From Streptomyces macrolidinus (lineage in GTDB: Bacteria; Actinomycetota; Actinomycetes; Streptomycetales; Streptomycetaceae): DNA of 64,000 nucleotides. The stretch spans positions 124,001 through 188,000 of the forward strand of contig NZ_JAMWMR010000004.1 in assembly GCF_023887685.1 (NCBI RefSeq), in the 5' to 3' direction. The notes below the pieces were generated by a model that made no database searches, was not told where the DNA came from, and worked only from the letters and a program-made list of their open reading frames with translations. The translations under genes and the position numbers were made by a program. Shown in pieces: positions 1-7,887 of this stretch. Each line of letters opens with the position of its first letter. Position 1 is the first letter of the stretch.

Positions 1-1
1 G

Positions 2-523
2 GTGACCGCGCTGGCCCTGGCACCGACCGCCGCCGCACAGCGGCCGGTCGAGGCGCCCGCGGCGGCAACCACGGCGACCGCGCTGGTCTTCGACAAGAAC
101 CAGCACGACCCCACCGACTCACGGCTCTCCGTCTACCGGGGCAAGAAGCTGTGGGCCGTCTACCGGGCCGGGTCGGGCATCGGCGTCAAGAACGACTGCG
201 CGCGCGGCAAGGGCTGGCTGCCGAACGGCAGTTGGGGGATCAGGCGCAAGACCCGTACGTACGACGGTGAGTTGATCAAGGGGTACGCCGTCTACCTCCA
301 GGACATGAGGTGCTCCAAAGGCACGTTGACGCGTACGGAGATGTTCATCCACTCCGAGATGAACCGCGACGGCAGCCAAGGCCGCGGCAAGGCCCGCAAG
401 TGGGACGGCGACGTCGACTACCAGTCCAACGGATGTGTGAAGTTGACGCCTACCGACATCAAGAAGATGTTCCGGCTCCTGGACCGCATCGGCTGGCCGA
501 CGCACCTGCGCGTGGTGTCCTGA
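2..523 (+). CDS. L,D-transpeptidase (YkuD-type) family protein, 5'-truncated by window edge
   Basis: Secreted peptidoglycan-modifying enzyme of the L,D-transpeptidase catalytic fold, which would form 3-3 cross-links or attach proteins to peptidoglycan outside the membrane. The visible 173 residues begin inside what looks like the end of a signal peptide (ALALAPTAAA), so the true start lies left of the window. The catalytic signature is visible: IHSE with His117, then SNGCVKL with the nucleophile Cys145, which matches the HXn(S/T)xGC pattern of the family. No LysM or other wall-binding domain is seen in the visible part. Two hairpins follow the stop codon. The family call is good; the exact substrate is unknown. 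Confidence 0.78.
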   Translation: MTALALAPTAAAQRPVEAPAAATTATALVFDKNQHDPTDSRLSVYRGKKLWAVYRAGSGIGVKNDCARGKGWLPNGSWGIRRKTRTYDGELIKGYAVYLQDMRCSKGTLTRTEMFIHSEMNRDGSQGRGKARKWDGDVDYQSNGCVKLTPTDIKKMFRLLDRIGWPTHLRVVS

Positions 524-536
524 CGCACTGTCACCA

Positions 537-580
537 CAGGTACGGGACTCGGTGTACCTGCATCAACCGCCTTGAGGCGG
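537..580 (+). terminator. Two hairpins after the L,D-transpeptidase gene
   Basis: Fourteen bases after the stop comes a perfect 7-bp inverted repeat (CAGGTAC at 537-543, GTACCTG at 554-560). It is followed by a 6-bp stem CCGCCT/AGGCGG at 567-580. There is no T tract, as is usual in high-GC actinobacteria. The rest of the 524-787 gap shows no gene I can support. Confidence 0.45.
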
Positions 581-787
581 GCCCGACATGGCCAACAGCC
601 AGAAGTACTGGCCGCAACCTCGGGTGACGCGGCGTCGGGGTGACAAGTGCCACCACGCGTCACGTCGGCGCTTCCCGTCAACTCGGCTACCGCCGCGCAA
701 CACCACCGTCTGGTTCCCGTCGCCCACAGGAGTGAGCCGCCCCCGCGCCACCCGCCGCACGCTTGCCCCGCCGCGAAGACTGGCGCC

Positions 788-1387
788 ATGTCTGTGCCTT
801 CACTCACCGTGCGGCTGCTGCGGCGTGCCGCCCTGGTCGCGGCCACCGTTCTGGCGACCACCCTGTCCACCACGCTCGTCGCCGCGCCCGCCGCACAGTG
901 CGCGGAGTCCTGCGGCGGCTCCGTCGTCGTCGCCCCGCTGTCCCAGGAACCGCCCAGCACCGGCCCGTGCACGAGTCCGGAACCGGTGGTGTGCGAGATC
1001 CGCCGCTCCACCCCGGCGGAGCGAGTGGAGCAGCGGGAGATCCGTATGCGGTACCACCAGCTCATCGGTGACATGGACCGTGAGCGGTGCGCGATGCGTA
1101 CGGAAGGGCGCAGCCCGGAGGAGATCGCCCGCCGCCTGGTCGACATGCGCAATGACGCCAAGGAGATCACGCGGGCCGGGATGTCACCGGAGGACGTCCG
1201 GCTGCTCGAGGAGCGCAACCTGGCGAAGTACGGCAACCCGCTCGGCCCGACGGCCGACCAGCTCTACCTCAAGTACGGCTCCTGGGAGAAGGTCGCGGAC
1301 GCCGCCACCCGGACCAGCGGCGCGGTCGACGGCGAACTCGGCCTGGAGTACCGCCCGTGCCCCTGTGAACCGGCCCCCGCGGCCTGA
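788..1387 (+). CDS. Secreted hypothetical protein (199 aa)
   Basis: I do not recognise the family. The ATG at 788 begins a clear signal peptide: basic SVRLLRR-like start, a long hydrophobic alanine/valine/threonine stretch, then APAAQCAE near residue 38. The mature part is short, hydrophilic and helical-looking, with many Glu and Arg residues. Several cysteines occur (two close after the signal peptide, one in GPCTS, one in VVCE and a terminal CPC), suggesting disulphides in an exported protein. It carries a YLKYGSWEK segment and ends in a proline-rich tail. An upstream in-frame GTG exists at 647, but it would put 47 low-complexity residues ahead of the signal peptide. It converges on the VOC gene with only 3 bp between stops. 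Confidence 0.62.
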   Translation: MSVPSLTVRLLRRAALVAATVLATTLSTTLVAAPAAQCAESCGGSVVVAPLSQEPPSTGPCTSPEPVVCEIRRSTPAERVEQREIRMRYHQLIGDMDRERCAMRTEGRSPEEIARRLVDMRNDAKEITRAGMSPEDVRLLEERNLAKYGNPLGPTADQLYLKYGSWEKVADAATRTSGAVDGELGLEYRPCPCEPAPAA

Positions 1388-1390
1388 CGG

Positions 1391-2371
1391 TTACTGGTGA
1401 AGCTCGTCGCTGTCGGCGGCGTACGTGCTGATCTCGATCAGGTTGCCGTCGGGGTCCCGTAGATAGGTGCTGGTCATCGGGCCTAGGGCACCGGTGCGCG
1501 GTACCGGCCCCTCCTCCACCTCGACACCGCAAGCGGTCAGGTGCCGGTGGACCTGGCTCTGGGGCAGTTCGGTCACCAGGCACAGGTCGGCGCTTCCCGG
1601 TGTGGGGCGGGTGGCGCGCGGCATGAGTTCGCGGCCGACCTCATGCAGGTTGATCTTGCTGGTGCCGAAGGCGAGGGCGCGGCGCCCTTCCCCGAAGGTG
1701 ACCGGCCGCATACCGAGGACCCGTTGGTAGAAGTCGAGGGTCCGCTCGATGCTCGCGACGGTCAGCACCAGGTGGTCGATTCCCGTGATCTGTACGGGAG
1801 AAGCGAAGTGGCCGAGCTGCCGCGTGCAGGCCTCGCGGGCGGCGGTGGAGAGCAAGTCGCCCGAGCGGACGAACAGTTGATGCAGATCGGCTCCGTAGCG
1901 CGCGGCCAACTCGTCGTTGTGGGCCAGTACGTCGAGTTCATTGGCGGCGGTGATCTCGATGAACGCGCGCAAGTCGGCTTCGCTCGGCGTGTGTTCGGAA
2001 CCGGTGAAGCGATCACGGAAGACGATCGGCTCGGTGCCCCCGAACTGCGGGTAGACGACATCACGGTTGCAGCACGCGTACAGATGGACCAGAGCCTCGG
2101 CGCGGTCGCCGATCAGCTCGGCCAGCAAGGATCGATCGGTGACCGGATGCAGCCACTGGTCGAACCCGTCGGTCCCGTACGTCGCATGACACAGCCCCGC
2201 CACCTGGACCACGGGATCCGCTCCCCAGTCCGCCAGCAACTGCCGTACGCGACACAGGTGTTGCAGGAGAGTGCCGCCGGGGTGGGGCATGTCGGCGGCG
2301 CCTCGGTCGCGGAGGAAGGTCTCGACACGAGACCACGAGGGTATGGGCGCGGAGCCATCAGCCATAGCCAT
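1391..2371 (-). CDS. Two-domain protein: DUF6817-like helical domain plus VOC (glyoxalase) domain
   Basis: The N-terminal ~180 residues resemble the DUF6817/HD-like helical domain (PHPGGTLLQHL, GLCHATYGTD, a His-rich helical core), a possible metal-binding phosphohydrolase-like fold. The C-terminal ~120 residues are a vicinal-oxygen-chelate domain: GIDHLVL, LDFYQRVLG and a closing YLRDPDGNLIEIS, in which the DH and IE positions supply the usual metal ligands. Substrate is unknown; VOC members include dioxygenases, isomerases and drug-binding proteins. ATG 2371 is preferred because a TATAAC -10 (2385-2380, minus strand) lies just upstream and would give a near-leaderless mRNA. GTG 2377 and ATG 2365 are alternatives. 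The gene diverges from the CGNR regulator and shares its promoter core. Confidence 0.75.
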   Translation of the reverse strand: MAMADGSAPIPSWSRVETFLRDRGAADMPHPGGTLLQHLCRVRQLLADWGADPVVQVAGLCHATYGTDGFDQWLHPVTDRSLLAELIGDRAEALVHLYACCNRDVVYPQFGGTEPIVFRDRFTGSEHTPSEADLRAFIEITAANELDVLAHNDELAARYGADLHQLFVRSGDLLSTAAREACTRQLGHFASPVQITGIDHLVLTVASIERTLDFYQRVLGMRPVTFGEGRRALAFGTSKINLHEVGRELMPRATRPTPGSADLCLVTELPQSQVHRHLTACGVEVEEGPVPRTGALGPMTSTYLRDPDGNLIEISTYAADSDELHQ

Positions 2372-2379
2372 GGTCACGA

Positions 2380-2387
2380 GTTATAGT
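2380..2387. promoter_or_regulatory. Overlapping, near-symmetrical -10 elements for two divergent leaderless genes
   Basis: GTTATAGT holds a TATAGT -10 on the plus strand (2382-2387) and a TATAAC -10 on the minus strand (2385-2380). The plus-strand GTG at 2394 and the minus-strand ATG at 2371 each lie about one -10-to-start distance away, so both messages would be nearly leaderless and compete for one RNA polymerase site. Confidence 0.5.
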
Positions 2388-2393
2388 CGTGAC

Positions 2394-3014
2394 GTGACCA
2401 TCCAGGCAAGCCCATCGGGCGAGGTACCCGCGGAGGAACTCGCGTTCAACTTCCGCTCCGGACGCCTCTGTCTCGCGTTCGTGGCCACGGTGGGCGAACG
2501 CTGGCGTGGCCGGTACGAACGTCTGCGCCGACCGTCCGATCTCACACGGTGGTGCCGGGAGGCGGGCCTCCTGGACGCGTCCGTGCGGGTCACCTCCCGC
2601 GAACTCGACGAAGCGCGTGAGCTGCGCGAGGCGATCTACCGCCAGGCGCGGACAGTGATCAGCGGTCGCCCGGCGGCCCGCCAGGACGAGGCGTTGATCA
2701 ACGCGGCTGCCGCGGCCCCGCCGCTCGTTCCCGTCCTGCGCGCCGGACACGTCCGGCTGACGCTCCCGTCCGACGGAGCCGCGCAGGCCGTACTCAGTAC
2801 GCTCGCCCGTGACGCGATCGACCTGCTCGGTGGCAGCGCCCGTGGCCGCGTCCGGGAGTGCGCCGGCGCCGAGTGCGGACTGCTCTTCGTCGATACGAGC
2901 CGACCTGGCCGACGGCGCTGGTGCTCCAGTACCGCCTGTGGAGGCAAGGAGCGGGCCGCCGCCTACCGTCGCCGCAAGCGCGAGGAGTCGGAGAGCGGCG
3001 GCGACCCTGAGTGA
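2394..3014 (+). CDS. ABATE-domain/CGNR zinc-finger regulator
   Basis: A 206-aa actinobacterial putative stress regulator. The N-terminal ~130 residues match the ABATE layout: hydrophobic FRSGRLCLAFVAT start, LRRPSDLTRWC, then a helical ELREAIYR region. The C-terminus carries the CGNR-type zinc finger, with CAGAECG and later WCSSTACGGKERAAAYR, so the Cys4 set is present although the classic CGNR string reads CGGK. The basic tail RRRKR suits nucleic-acid binding. The GTG at 2394 is chosen because a TATAGT -10 ends seven bases upstream. It faces the VOC gene and may regulate it. It stops 18 bp from the convergent hydrolase gene. Confidence 0.8.
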   Translation: MTIQASPSGEVPAEELAFNFRSGRLCLAFVATVGERWRGRYERLRRPSDLTRWCREAGLLDASVRVTSRELDEARELREAIYRQARTVISGRPAARQDEALINAAAAAPPLVPVLRAGHVRLTLPSDGAAQAVLSTLARDAIDLLGGSARGRVRECAGAECGLLFVDTSRPGRRRWCSSTACGGKERAAAYRRRKREESESGGDPE

Positions 3015-3032
3015 ACTGGTGGCGATCCGGGG

Positions 3033-4319
3033 CTACTTGCGCAGGATCATGCCGAGGTCGATGGTGTCGGCCATCACCTGGTAGCCGAGGTCGCCCGGGT
3101 GGAGGTGGTCGCCCGAGTCGTAGGCCGGGAGCATGTACGCGGGGTCGGCGGGGTCACGGAGGGCCTTGTCGAAGTCGATGACACCGTCGAAGGCATGGCT
3201 GGTACGGATCCACTCGTTGGCGGCCTGGCGCTGCTGCTCACCGTAGGCGGAGCCGTACTCACCGCCGAACCTGCCGTTGGAGCCCATGAAGGGCACCAGC
3301 GTGCCCCCGTAGACCTTCAGGCCACGGGCGTGGGCCCGTGCGATGACCTCCTGGTAGCCGGAGACGAGGTCCGATGCCTTGGCACCGGCGGCGCCGATGT
3401 CGTTGATGCCCTCCAGCAGGATCACGGACGTGACGCCGCTCTGGTTCAGTACGTCGCGGTCCAGCCGGTGCAGCGCGCTGATGCCGAAGTACACCGGGAC
3501 GCGGTCGACGAGTACTTCGTTGCTGCTGATCGACGCGTTGGCCACTGCCGGTACCGCGCCGGGCAGTCGGCTGAGGCGCCGTACGAGATAGTCGGGCCAG
3601 CAGTGGTCGGCGTTCATGGTGGAGGCGGCGCCGTCGGTGATGGAGTCGCCCAGGGTGACGAGGGTGCCGTCGGCGCCGTGACCGCGTACCACGTCGACGC
3701 CGTCGACCAGCATCATGCAGGTGGTGGTCGTCGGGTAGTCGGTGCCCCCGTCGGCCGCGGCGTGGTCACCGGCCGACGAGATGAAGCTGTTCTGCATACC
3801 GAGGTTGTGGTGGGTGACCGGCCCGGTGCTCCCCGGTACGTACACACTCACCGACAGACGCGACAGCCCTCTCACACTCAGGTTCACCGGGTCGCTGAAC
3901 AGCTCCGCCCCGGCCGGTATGTCGGCGGACTTCCGCCCGGAGAAGGTGAGTTCGCGCAGGGTGCCGCTCTCAAGGGAGGCGCCGGAGCCTTGGCGGGCGA
4001 CGGTGGCGTGGCCTACGTGGAGGGTGCTCGTCCCGAACGAGTTGGTCAGCCGGACGCGGATACGCCGCCCCGCGGCCCCGGTGGTGACGACGTTACGGAC
4101 GGTCTGATGGGACAGCCCCTCGGCGCTGGGACAGGCGGCGGACGAGGTGCTCCCCTCCACCGGACTCCCGGCCCAGGCCGTGGCCCAGGGCCCGGCGCCG
4201 GGTCGCGGAGCTGCCGATGAAGGGGTTGCCGACGACGGGGTTGCCGCGATGAGCGAAGCGCCTGCGGCGAGAACGGTGGAGAGAGCGAGGGCGGCGGTAC
4301 GTAGCCTCGGGCTGGCCAT
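3033..4319 (-). CDS. Secreted SGNH/GDSL-family hydrolase (428 aa)
   Basis: Exported esterase/lipase-type hydrolase. The ATG at 4319 has an AGGAGA ribosome site and starts a Sec signal peptide (residues ~1-30, ending near ATPSSATPSSA). A beta-rich N-terminal half contains SSAACPSAEGLSHQTVRN and precedes the SGNH catalytic domain. The nucleophile is Ser226 in TLGDSITDG, block III is LLEGINDIG, and the catalytic Asp/His pair is in DHLHPGDLGY near the C-terminus. Upstream in-frame codons to 4367 lack a ribosome site and precede the signal peptide, so they are excluded. Family members act on esters of lipids or polysaccharides; the substrate here cannot be read. Confidence 0.87.
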   Translation of the reverse strand: MASPRLRTAALALSTVLAAGASLIAATPSSATPSSAAPRPGAGPWATAWAGSPVEGSTSSAACPSAEGLSHQTVRNVVTTGAAGRRIRVRLTNSFGTSTLHVGHATVARQGSGASLESGTLRELTFSGRKSADIPAGAELFSDPVNLSVRGLSRLSVSVYVPGSTGPVTHHNLGMQNSFISSAGDHAAADGGTDYPTTTTCMMLVDGVDVVRGHGADGTLVTLGDSITDGAASTMNADHCWPDYLVRRLSRLPGAVPAVANASISSNEVLVDRVPVYFGISALHRLDRDVLNQSGVTSVILLEGINDIGAAGAKASDLVSGYQEVIARAHARGLKVYGGTLVPFMGSNGRFGGEYGSAYGEQQRQAANEWIRTSHAFDGVIDFDKALRDPADPAYMLPAYDSGDHLHPGDLGYQVMADTIDLGMILRK

Positions 4320-4563
4320 GTAAGTCTCCTGATCTGATGCCTGCGTTGGTGCTCTGCGATGGCGCACGTGCGGCGGCGGAGAGAGTCGGTGTGGCCGGTG
4401 ATGTGACGTCAGTCACCTGATGAGCGCGGGATCGAGTGTGCGATCACGGGGGACTCGGGTCAACCCCGCGCAGGGGCGTGCGAAGGATGTGACCGGAGTT
4501 CACCACCGTCGACCCGAAGATCTTCACGAAGTGCTGGTTCCTGTGCTCAGCGGCTCCTGTGCT

Positions 4564-5220
4564 TCAGCGGCTCGCCTGTCGGTCGGCTCGGGCCTGGATT
4601 CCGTCCAGCACCATGTCGAGCATCCGGTTGAACTCGGTCATGGACCCGAAGTCGGTCATCAGAGGTGCGAGGGCGGACATCGTCGGGTGTGTCTCGGTGT
4701 CGAACTCGGGGACAGGGCTGGGTCCGTCGGGCCCTTCACCCGTGCGTGCCAGCAGATGTCCGTTGAGGAAGCCGAACAGCACCATGGGTGCGTCCGCGAC
4801 CACTTGGTCGGGCAGTCCGGCTTCGCGCATCGCGGTGAGCAGGCGTTCCAGGGCGGTGAGGGCCACCGGTGAGGTCTGGGCGCGGGTGGCCAGGAGCGGG
4901 AACACCCGGGGGTGGCGGTAGGCCATGTCCCGGTAGAGGTGCGCCGTGTGGCGGGCGATCTCCCGCCAGTCGTCGCCGTTGTGTGCCGCGTCGTCGGCGC
5001 CCGGCGGCATCTCGGCGAGCACGGCCTCGGAGACCGCGTCCAGCAGCGCCGCCTTGCCCTTGATGTGGTGGTAGATCGACATCGGGTCGACCCCGAGGTC
5101 CTCCGCGAGCCGCCGGACCCCGAAGCGCTCCAGGCCGTCGCGGTCGACGAGTGCGACGGCGGTGGCGGCGATGCGCTCGCGGTCGAGCCCCGCCGAGGTG
5201 CCCCGTGTGCGTCTGGCCAC
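4564..5220 (-). CDS. TetR-family transcriptional regulator
   Basis: A 218-aa repressor with an N-terminal TetR helix-turn-helix (LDRERIAATAVALVDRDG, then VRRLAEDLGVDPMSIYHHIKGK) and a C-terminal ligand domain of the TetR/Mta type rich in His and Arg (HTAHLYRDMAYRHPRVFPLLATR). The GTG at 5220 is preferred over an ATG at 5256 because a GAGGGAG ribosome site sits six bases before it. It is transcribed away from the esterase operon, and a perfect 9-bp inverted repeat with a second imperfect copy occupies the space between. I infer that it represses itself and the esterase/membrane-protein pair. Confidence 0.87.
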   Translation of the reverse strand: MARRTRGTSAGLDRERIAATAVALVDRDGLERFGVRRLAEDLGVDPMSIYHHIKGKAALLDAVSEAVLAEMPPGADDAAHNGDDWREIARHTAHLYRDMAYRHPRVFPLLATRAQTSPVALTALERLLTAMREAGLPDQVVADAPMVLFGFLNGHLLARTGEGPDGPSPVPEFDTETHPTMSALAPLMTDFGSMTEFNRMLDMVLDGIQARADRQASR

Positions 5221-5254
5221 GTCCAACTCCCTCTGTTTCTCCCTCTGTTTGCAC

Positions 5255-5306
5255 AACCTACACCGTAGAAAGTACCTTGCTGAGCGAAACCTACGGCGTA
5301 GGTTTC
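5255..5306. promoter_or_regulatory. Two TetR-type operators between TetR gene and esterase operon
   Basis: The perfect dyad GAAACCTAC (5286-5294) / GTAGGTTTC (5298-5306) has a 3-bp spacer. A second, weaker copy at 5255-5270 has the same cores: AACCTAC, 3 bp, GTAG. The two centres lie 33 bp apart, about three helical turns, which would allow two dimers on one face. Confidence 0.72.
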
Positions 5307-5340
5307 GGCCATGCGGGCCATCTGAACTCCAGGAGGAGAC

Positions 5341-6372
5341 ATGAGCGAGAAGGCCATCGGAACGGACCGCCCCTCGGTGGACGACGGGTTACGGCGGCAG
5401 GCCACGGGAGGTGCGCCGGACTGGTCGGCGATGACGGCCGACGAACTGGCCGCGTACCGCGACGCGGAGAACCGACGGCGTGCGTCTCCCGACATGCGTG
5501 CCATCACCGGGCACCCGGACCCGGGCGCCGCGATCGACTGGCAAGAGGTGGCATTGCCCGGCCGTGACCTCCCGGTCCGGGTGCACCGGCCGACAGAGCG
5601 CGACAGCGGCAGCGGCGGTGACGGCGCGGGCCGGGGCGAGTTGCCCCTCGTACTCCACGTGCACGGCGGCGGGTTCGTCGGTACGGCGGTGCAGTGCGAC
5701 TGGGTGACCAGCCACCTCGCCGCCCGACTGCCCGCACTCGTCGTCTCGGTCGAGCACCGCCTCATCGCCCCGGACACCCCACTGGCGGCGGCCGTCGACG
5801 ACGGCTGGGACGTGCTTCGGCATGTGAGGGAGAACGCCGCGACCTGGGGTATCGACCCCTCGCGCATCGCCGTCTTCGGTGAGAGCTGCGGCGCGTTGAT
5901 CAGCGCGCTGACGGCGATCCGGGCCCGGGAGGCCGGTCTACGGCTGCGAGCGCAGGTGCTGGTCAACCCCGCTGTCGACGTGACCGCGACGATGCTCGAC
6001 CACGCCTCGGTCGCCGAGCACGCCGACAGCCCGACGCTCACCGTGCCCCAACTGCGCCTGATGCGACGGCTGGCCGTCCCGCCGGGCACGGACTCTCGCG
6101 CGCTGTCACCGCTGTACGCCGACAACCTGGGCGGCTTGCCCCCGGCGCTCGTGGTGGTGCCGACCCGCGACCCGCTGGCCGATCACGGCCGCCGCTACGC
6201 CGAACGACTGCGAGCGGCCGGGACGCCCGCGCGACTGACCGAACACCCCGAAGCGGGGCACGCGTTCCTCAGCATGCCGGGCGTGGTGCGGCAGGCCGAG
6301 GCCGCGCGTGCGGAGATCTTCGAGTTCCTCCAGGACTCTCTCGCCGCGCCGCACGGAAGGACGACGCTCTGA
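5341..6372 (+). CDS. Alpha/beta-hydrolase fold esterase, HSL (hormone-sensitive lipase) type
   Basis: A 343-aa cytoplasmic carboxylesterase. The HSL oxyanion motif HGGGF (around residue 108), the nucleophile Ser182 in GESCGA, an acidic residue in TRDPLADHG and the catalytic His in GHAFLS give a complete triad. The first ~85 residues form a cap that begins with a hydrophilic segment, MTADELAAYRDAE. A strong ribosome site (aggagga) precedes the ATG. Residue 17 is encoded by TTA (5389-5391), so translation should depend on the developmental bldA tRNA. It overlaps the next gene by ATGA and is probably controlled by the divergent TetR protein. Confidence 0.88.
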   Translation: MSEKAIGTDRPSVDDGLRRQATGGAPDWSAMTADELAAYRDAENRRRASPDMRAITGHPDPGAAIDWQEVALPGRDLPVRVHRPTERDSGSGGDGAGRGELPLVLHVHGGGFVGTAVQCDWVTSHLAARLPALVVSVEHRLIAPDTPLAAAVDDGWDVLRHVRENAATWGIDPSRIAVFGESCGALISALTAIRAREAGLRLRAQVLVNPAVDVTATMLDHASVAEHADSPTLTVPQLRLMRRLAVPPGTDSRALSPLYADNLGGLPPALVVVPTRDPLADHGRRYAERLRAAGTPARLTEHPEAGHAFLSMPGVVRQAEAARAEIFEFLQDSLAAPHGRTTL

Positions 6373-6827
6373 TGACGAAGACACAGCGTGAGAGATGGGT
6401 AACCACGGTTATGTGTACGGGACTTGGGCTCACCGTCCTCGCGGCGATCGTCCCGTACACCGACCGTTCCACCACTCACCTGATGGCCCATCACATCCGT
6501 GACGCCTACCCCACGTACACCCCCACGCGCATCGACTCCGCCGTCACCACCTACCTGGTCCTGTCCTCCGTCATCGGAGCGCTCGGTGTGCTCACCTGGC
6601 TCGGGACGATATGGGCGGTCAGGGCGGGCAAGCGGTGGGCCCGCCCCGCCGCGACCGTGGCGTTCGTGCTCGGGGTGAGCGTGGGGCTGGCCGGGCTGCT
6701 CACCAAGGACACCTCCAGCGAGACCGGTCTGCCGCCGGTGCTGGGCTGGGTCGGGATGGCGCCCTGTCTGGCGGGGCTGCTGGTGGTCGTCCTGCTGTGG
6801 AGGCGACCGCCGCCCCGTAGAGGGTGA
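6372..6827 (+). CDS. Four-helix integral membrane protein, unknown function
   Basis: A 151-aa membrane protein with four predicted helices: VTTVMCTGLGLTVLAAIVPY, YLVLSSVIGALGVLTWLGTI, AATVAFVLGVSVGLAGLL and VGMAPCLAGLLVVVLLW. A 30-residue external loop rich in His/Tyr/Thr (HLMAHHIRDAYPTYTP) follows helix 1. I recognise no named family. Its start codon overlaps the esterase stop (ATGA), which points to translational coupling and shared control by the TetR operator. A role next to a hydrolase (for example substrate or product handling, or membrane stress) is only an inference. Confidence 0.7.
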   Translation: MTKTQRERWVTTVMCTGLGLTVLAAIVPYTDRSTTHLMAHHIRDAYPTYTPTRIDSAVTTYLVLSSVIGALGVLTWLGTIWAVRAGKRWARPAATVAFVLGVSVGLAGLLTKDTSSETGLPPVLGWVGMAPCLAGLLVVVLLWRRPPPRRG

Positions 6828-6845
6828 CTTCCGGACACCGCGTAG

Positions 6846-6863
6846 GCTAAGGCAAGCCTTAGC
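6846..6863. promoter_or_regulatory. Iron box (DmdR/IdeR-type operator)
   Basis: A perfect inverted repeat GCTAAGGC/GCCTTAGC with an AA centre, inside TAGGCTAAGGCAAGCCTTA, fits the actinobacterial iron box consensus with its TTAGGnTAG-type arms. It lies 22 bp before the first permease gene and should repress the importer when iron is plentiful. Confidence 0.82.
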
Positions 6864-6885
6864 TAAGCGATGCCGGGAAGGGTTC

Positions 6886-7887
6886 ATGTCAGGAGTCGTA
6901 GGACGCCGCCTCGGGTGGCTGGTCGCCGCCCTTCTCCTCCTGCTGCTTGCGGTCCTGCTCAGCCTCGCGGTGGGCAGCCGGGCGATCGCGCCCTCCGTGG
7001 TGTGGGACGCCCTGCTGCACGGCGGTAACAGCGCCGACGCGCAGGTCGTACGGTCGTTGCGGGTGCCGCGGACGGTCATCGGGGTGATGGTCGGGGCCGC
7101 ACTCGCCGTCGCCGGAACCGTCTTGCAGGGGATCACCCGGAACCCCATCGCGGAGCCCGGCATCCTGGGCATCAGCCAGGGGGCGTCGATGGGCGTCGTC
7201 TGCGCCATCGCCTTCCTCGGCGTGCACAGCCTGAACGGCTATGTCTGGTACGCCTTCCTGGGCGCGGGCGTCGCGGCGGTCCTGATCTACGCCGTCGCCA
7301 GCAGCGGACGAGGCGGGGCCTCGCCGGTCAAACTGGCGCTGGCGGGCGCCGCGATGAACGCGTTCCTCGCCTCGCTGATCTCGGCCGTCCTCACCACCGA
7401 CGCACGCGCCCTGGACGAGTTCCGGTTCTGGGACGTCGGTTCGATCAGCGGCAGGGACGCCGCGATCGCCGGTCAGGTCTGGCCGTTCCTCCTCGCCGGT
7501 CTGCTGCTGGTCCTCGCCATGGCCCGCGGCCTCGACGCACTCGCGCTGGGCGACGACATCGCCCGAGGGCTCGGCCGCAACGTCGCCCTGCTGCGCGCGA
7601 CCGGCGCCCTGGGCGCGACCGTCCTGACCGGTGCCGCCGTCGCCGCCGCCGGTCCCATCACCTTCATCGGTCTCGCCGTACCGCACATGGCCCGCGCCCT
7701 CGTCGGGCCGGGCCACCGCTGGCTGCTGCCCGTGGCCGCACTGCTCGGGCCCGTGATGCTGCTGCTCGCCGACGTGCTCGGACGGGTCGTCGTACGGCCC
7801 GCGGAGGTGCCCGTGGCCGTGATGACCGCGCTGGCCGGGGTGCCCTTCCTGGTCGTACTGGTCCGACGGAAGACGGTGGCGGCATGA
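6886..7887 (+). CDS. FecCD-family ABC permease, ferric-siderophore import
   Basis: A 333-aa inner-membrane permease with about nine or ten hydrophobic helices. FecCD hallmarks are visible: SLRVPRTVIGVMVGAALAVAG, LQGITRNPIAEPGILGI, and the ATPase-coupling region GLGRNVALLRATGAL. The C-terminal GPITFIGLAVPHMARAL block is diagnostic of the BtuC/FecCD group. It is the first gene of a tight operon with a second permease and an ATPase, joined by ATGA overlaps, and starts just downstream of an iron box. Together with the downstream lipoprotein it should import a ferric siderophore; which one cannot be read. Confidence 0.93.
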   Translation: MSGVVGRRLGWLVAALLLLLLAVLLSLAVGSRAIAPSVVWDALLHGGNSADAQVVRSLRVPRTVIGVMVGAALAVAGTVLQGITRNPIAEPGILGISQGASMGVVCAIAFLGVHSLNGYVWYAFLGAGVAAVLIYAVASSGRGGASPVKLALAGAAMNAFLASLISAVLTTDARALDEFRFWDVGSISGRDAAIAGQVWPFLLAGLLLVLAMARGLDALALGDDIARGLGRNVALLRATGALGATVLTGAAVAAAGPITFIGLAVPHMARALVGPGHRWLLPVAALLGPVMLLLADVLGRVVVRPAEVPVAVMTALAGVPFLVVLVRRKTVAA

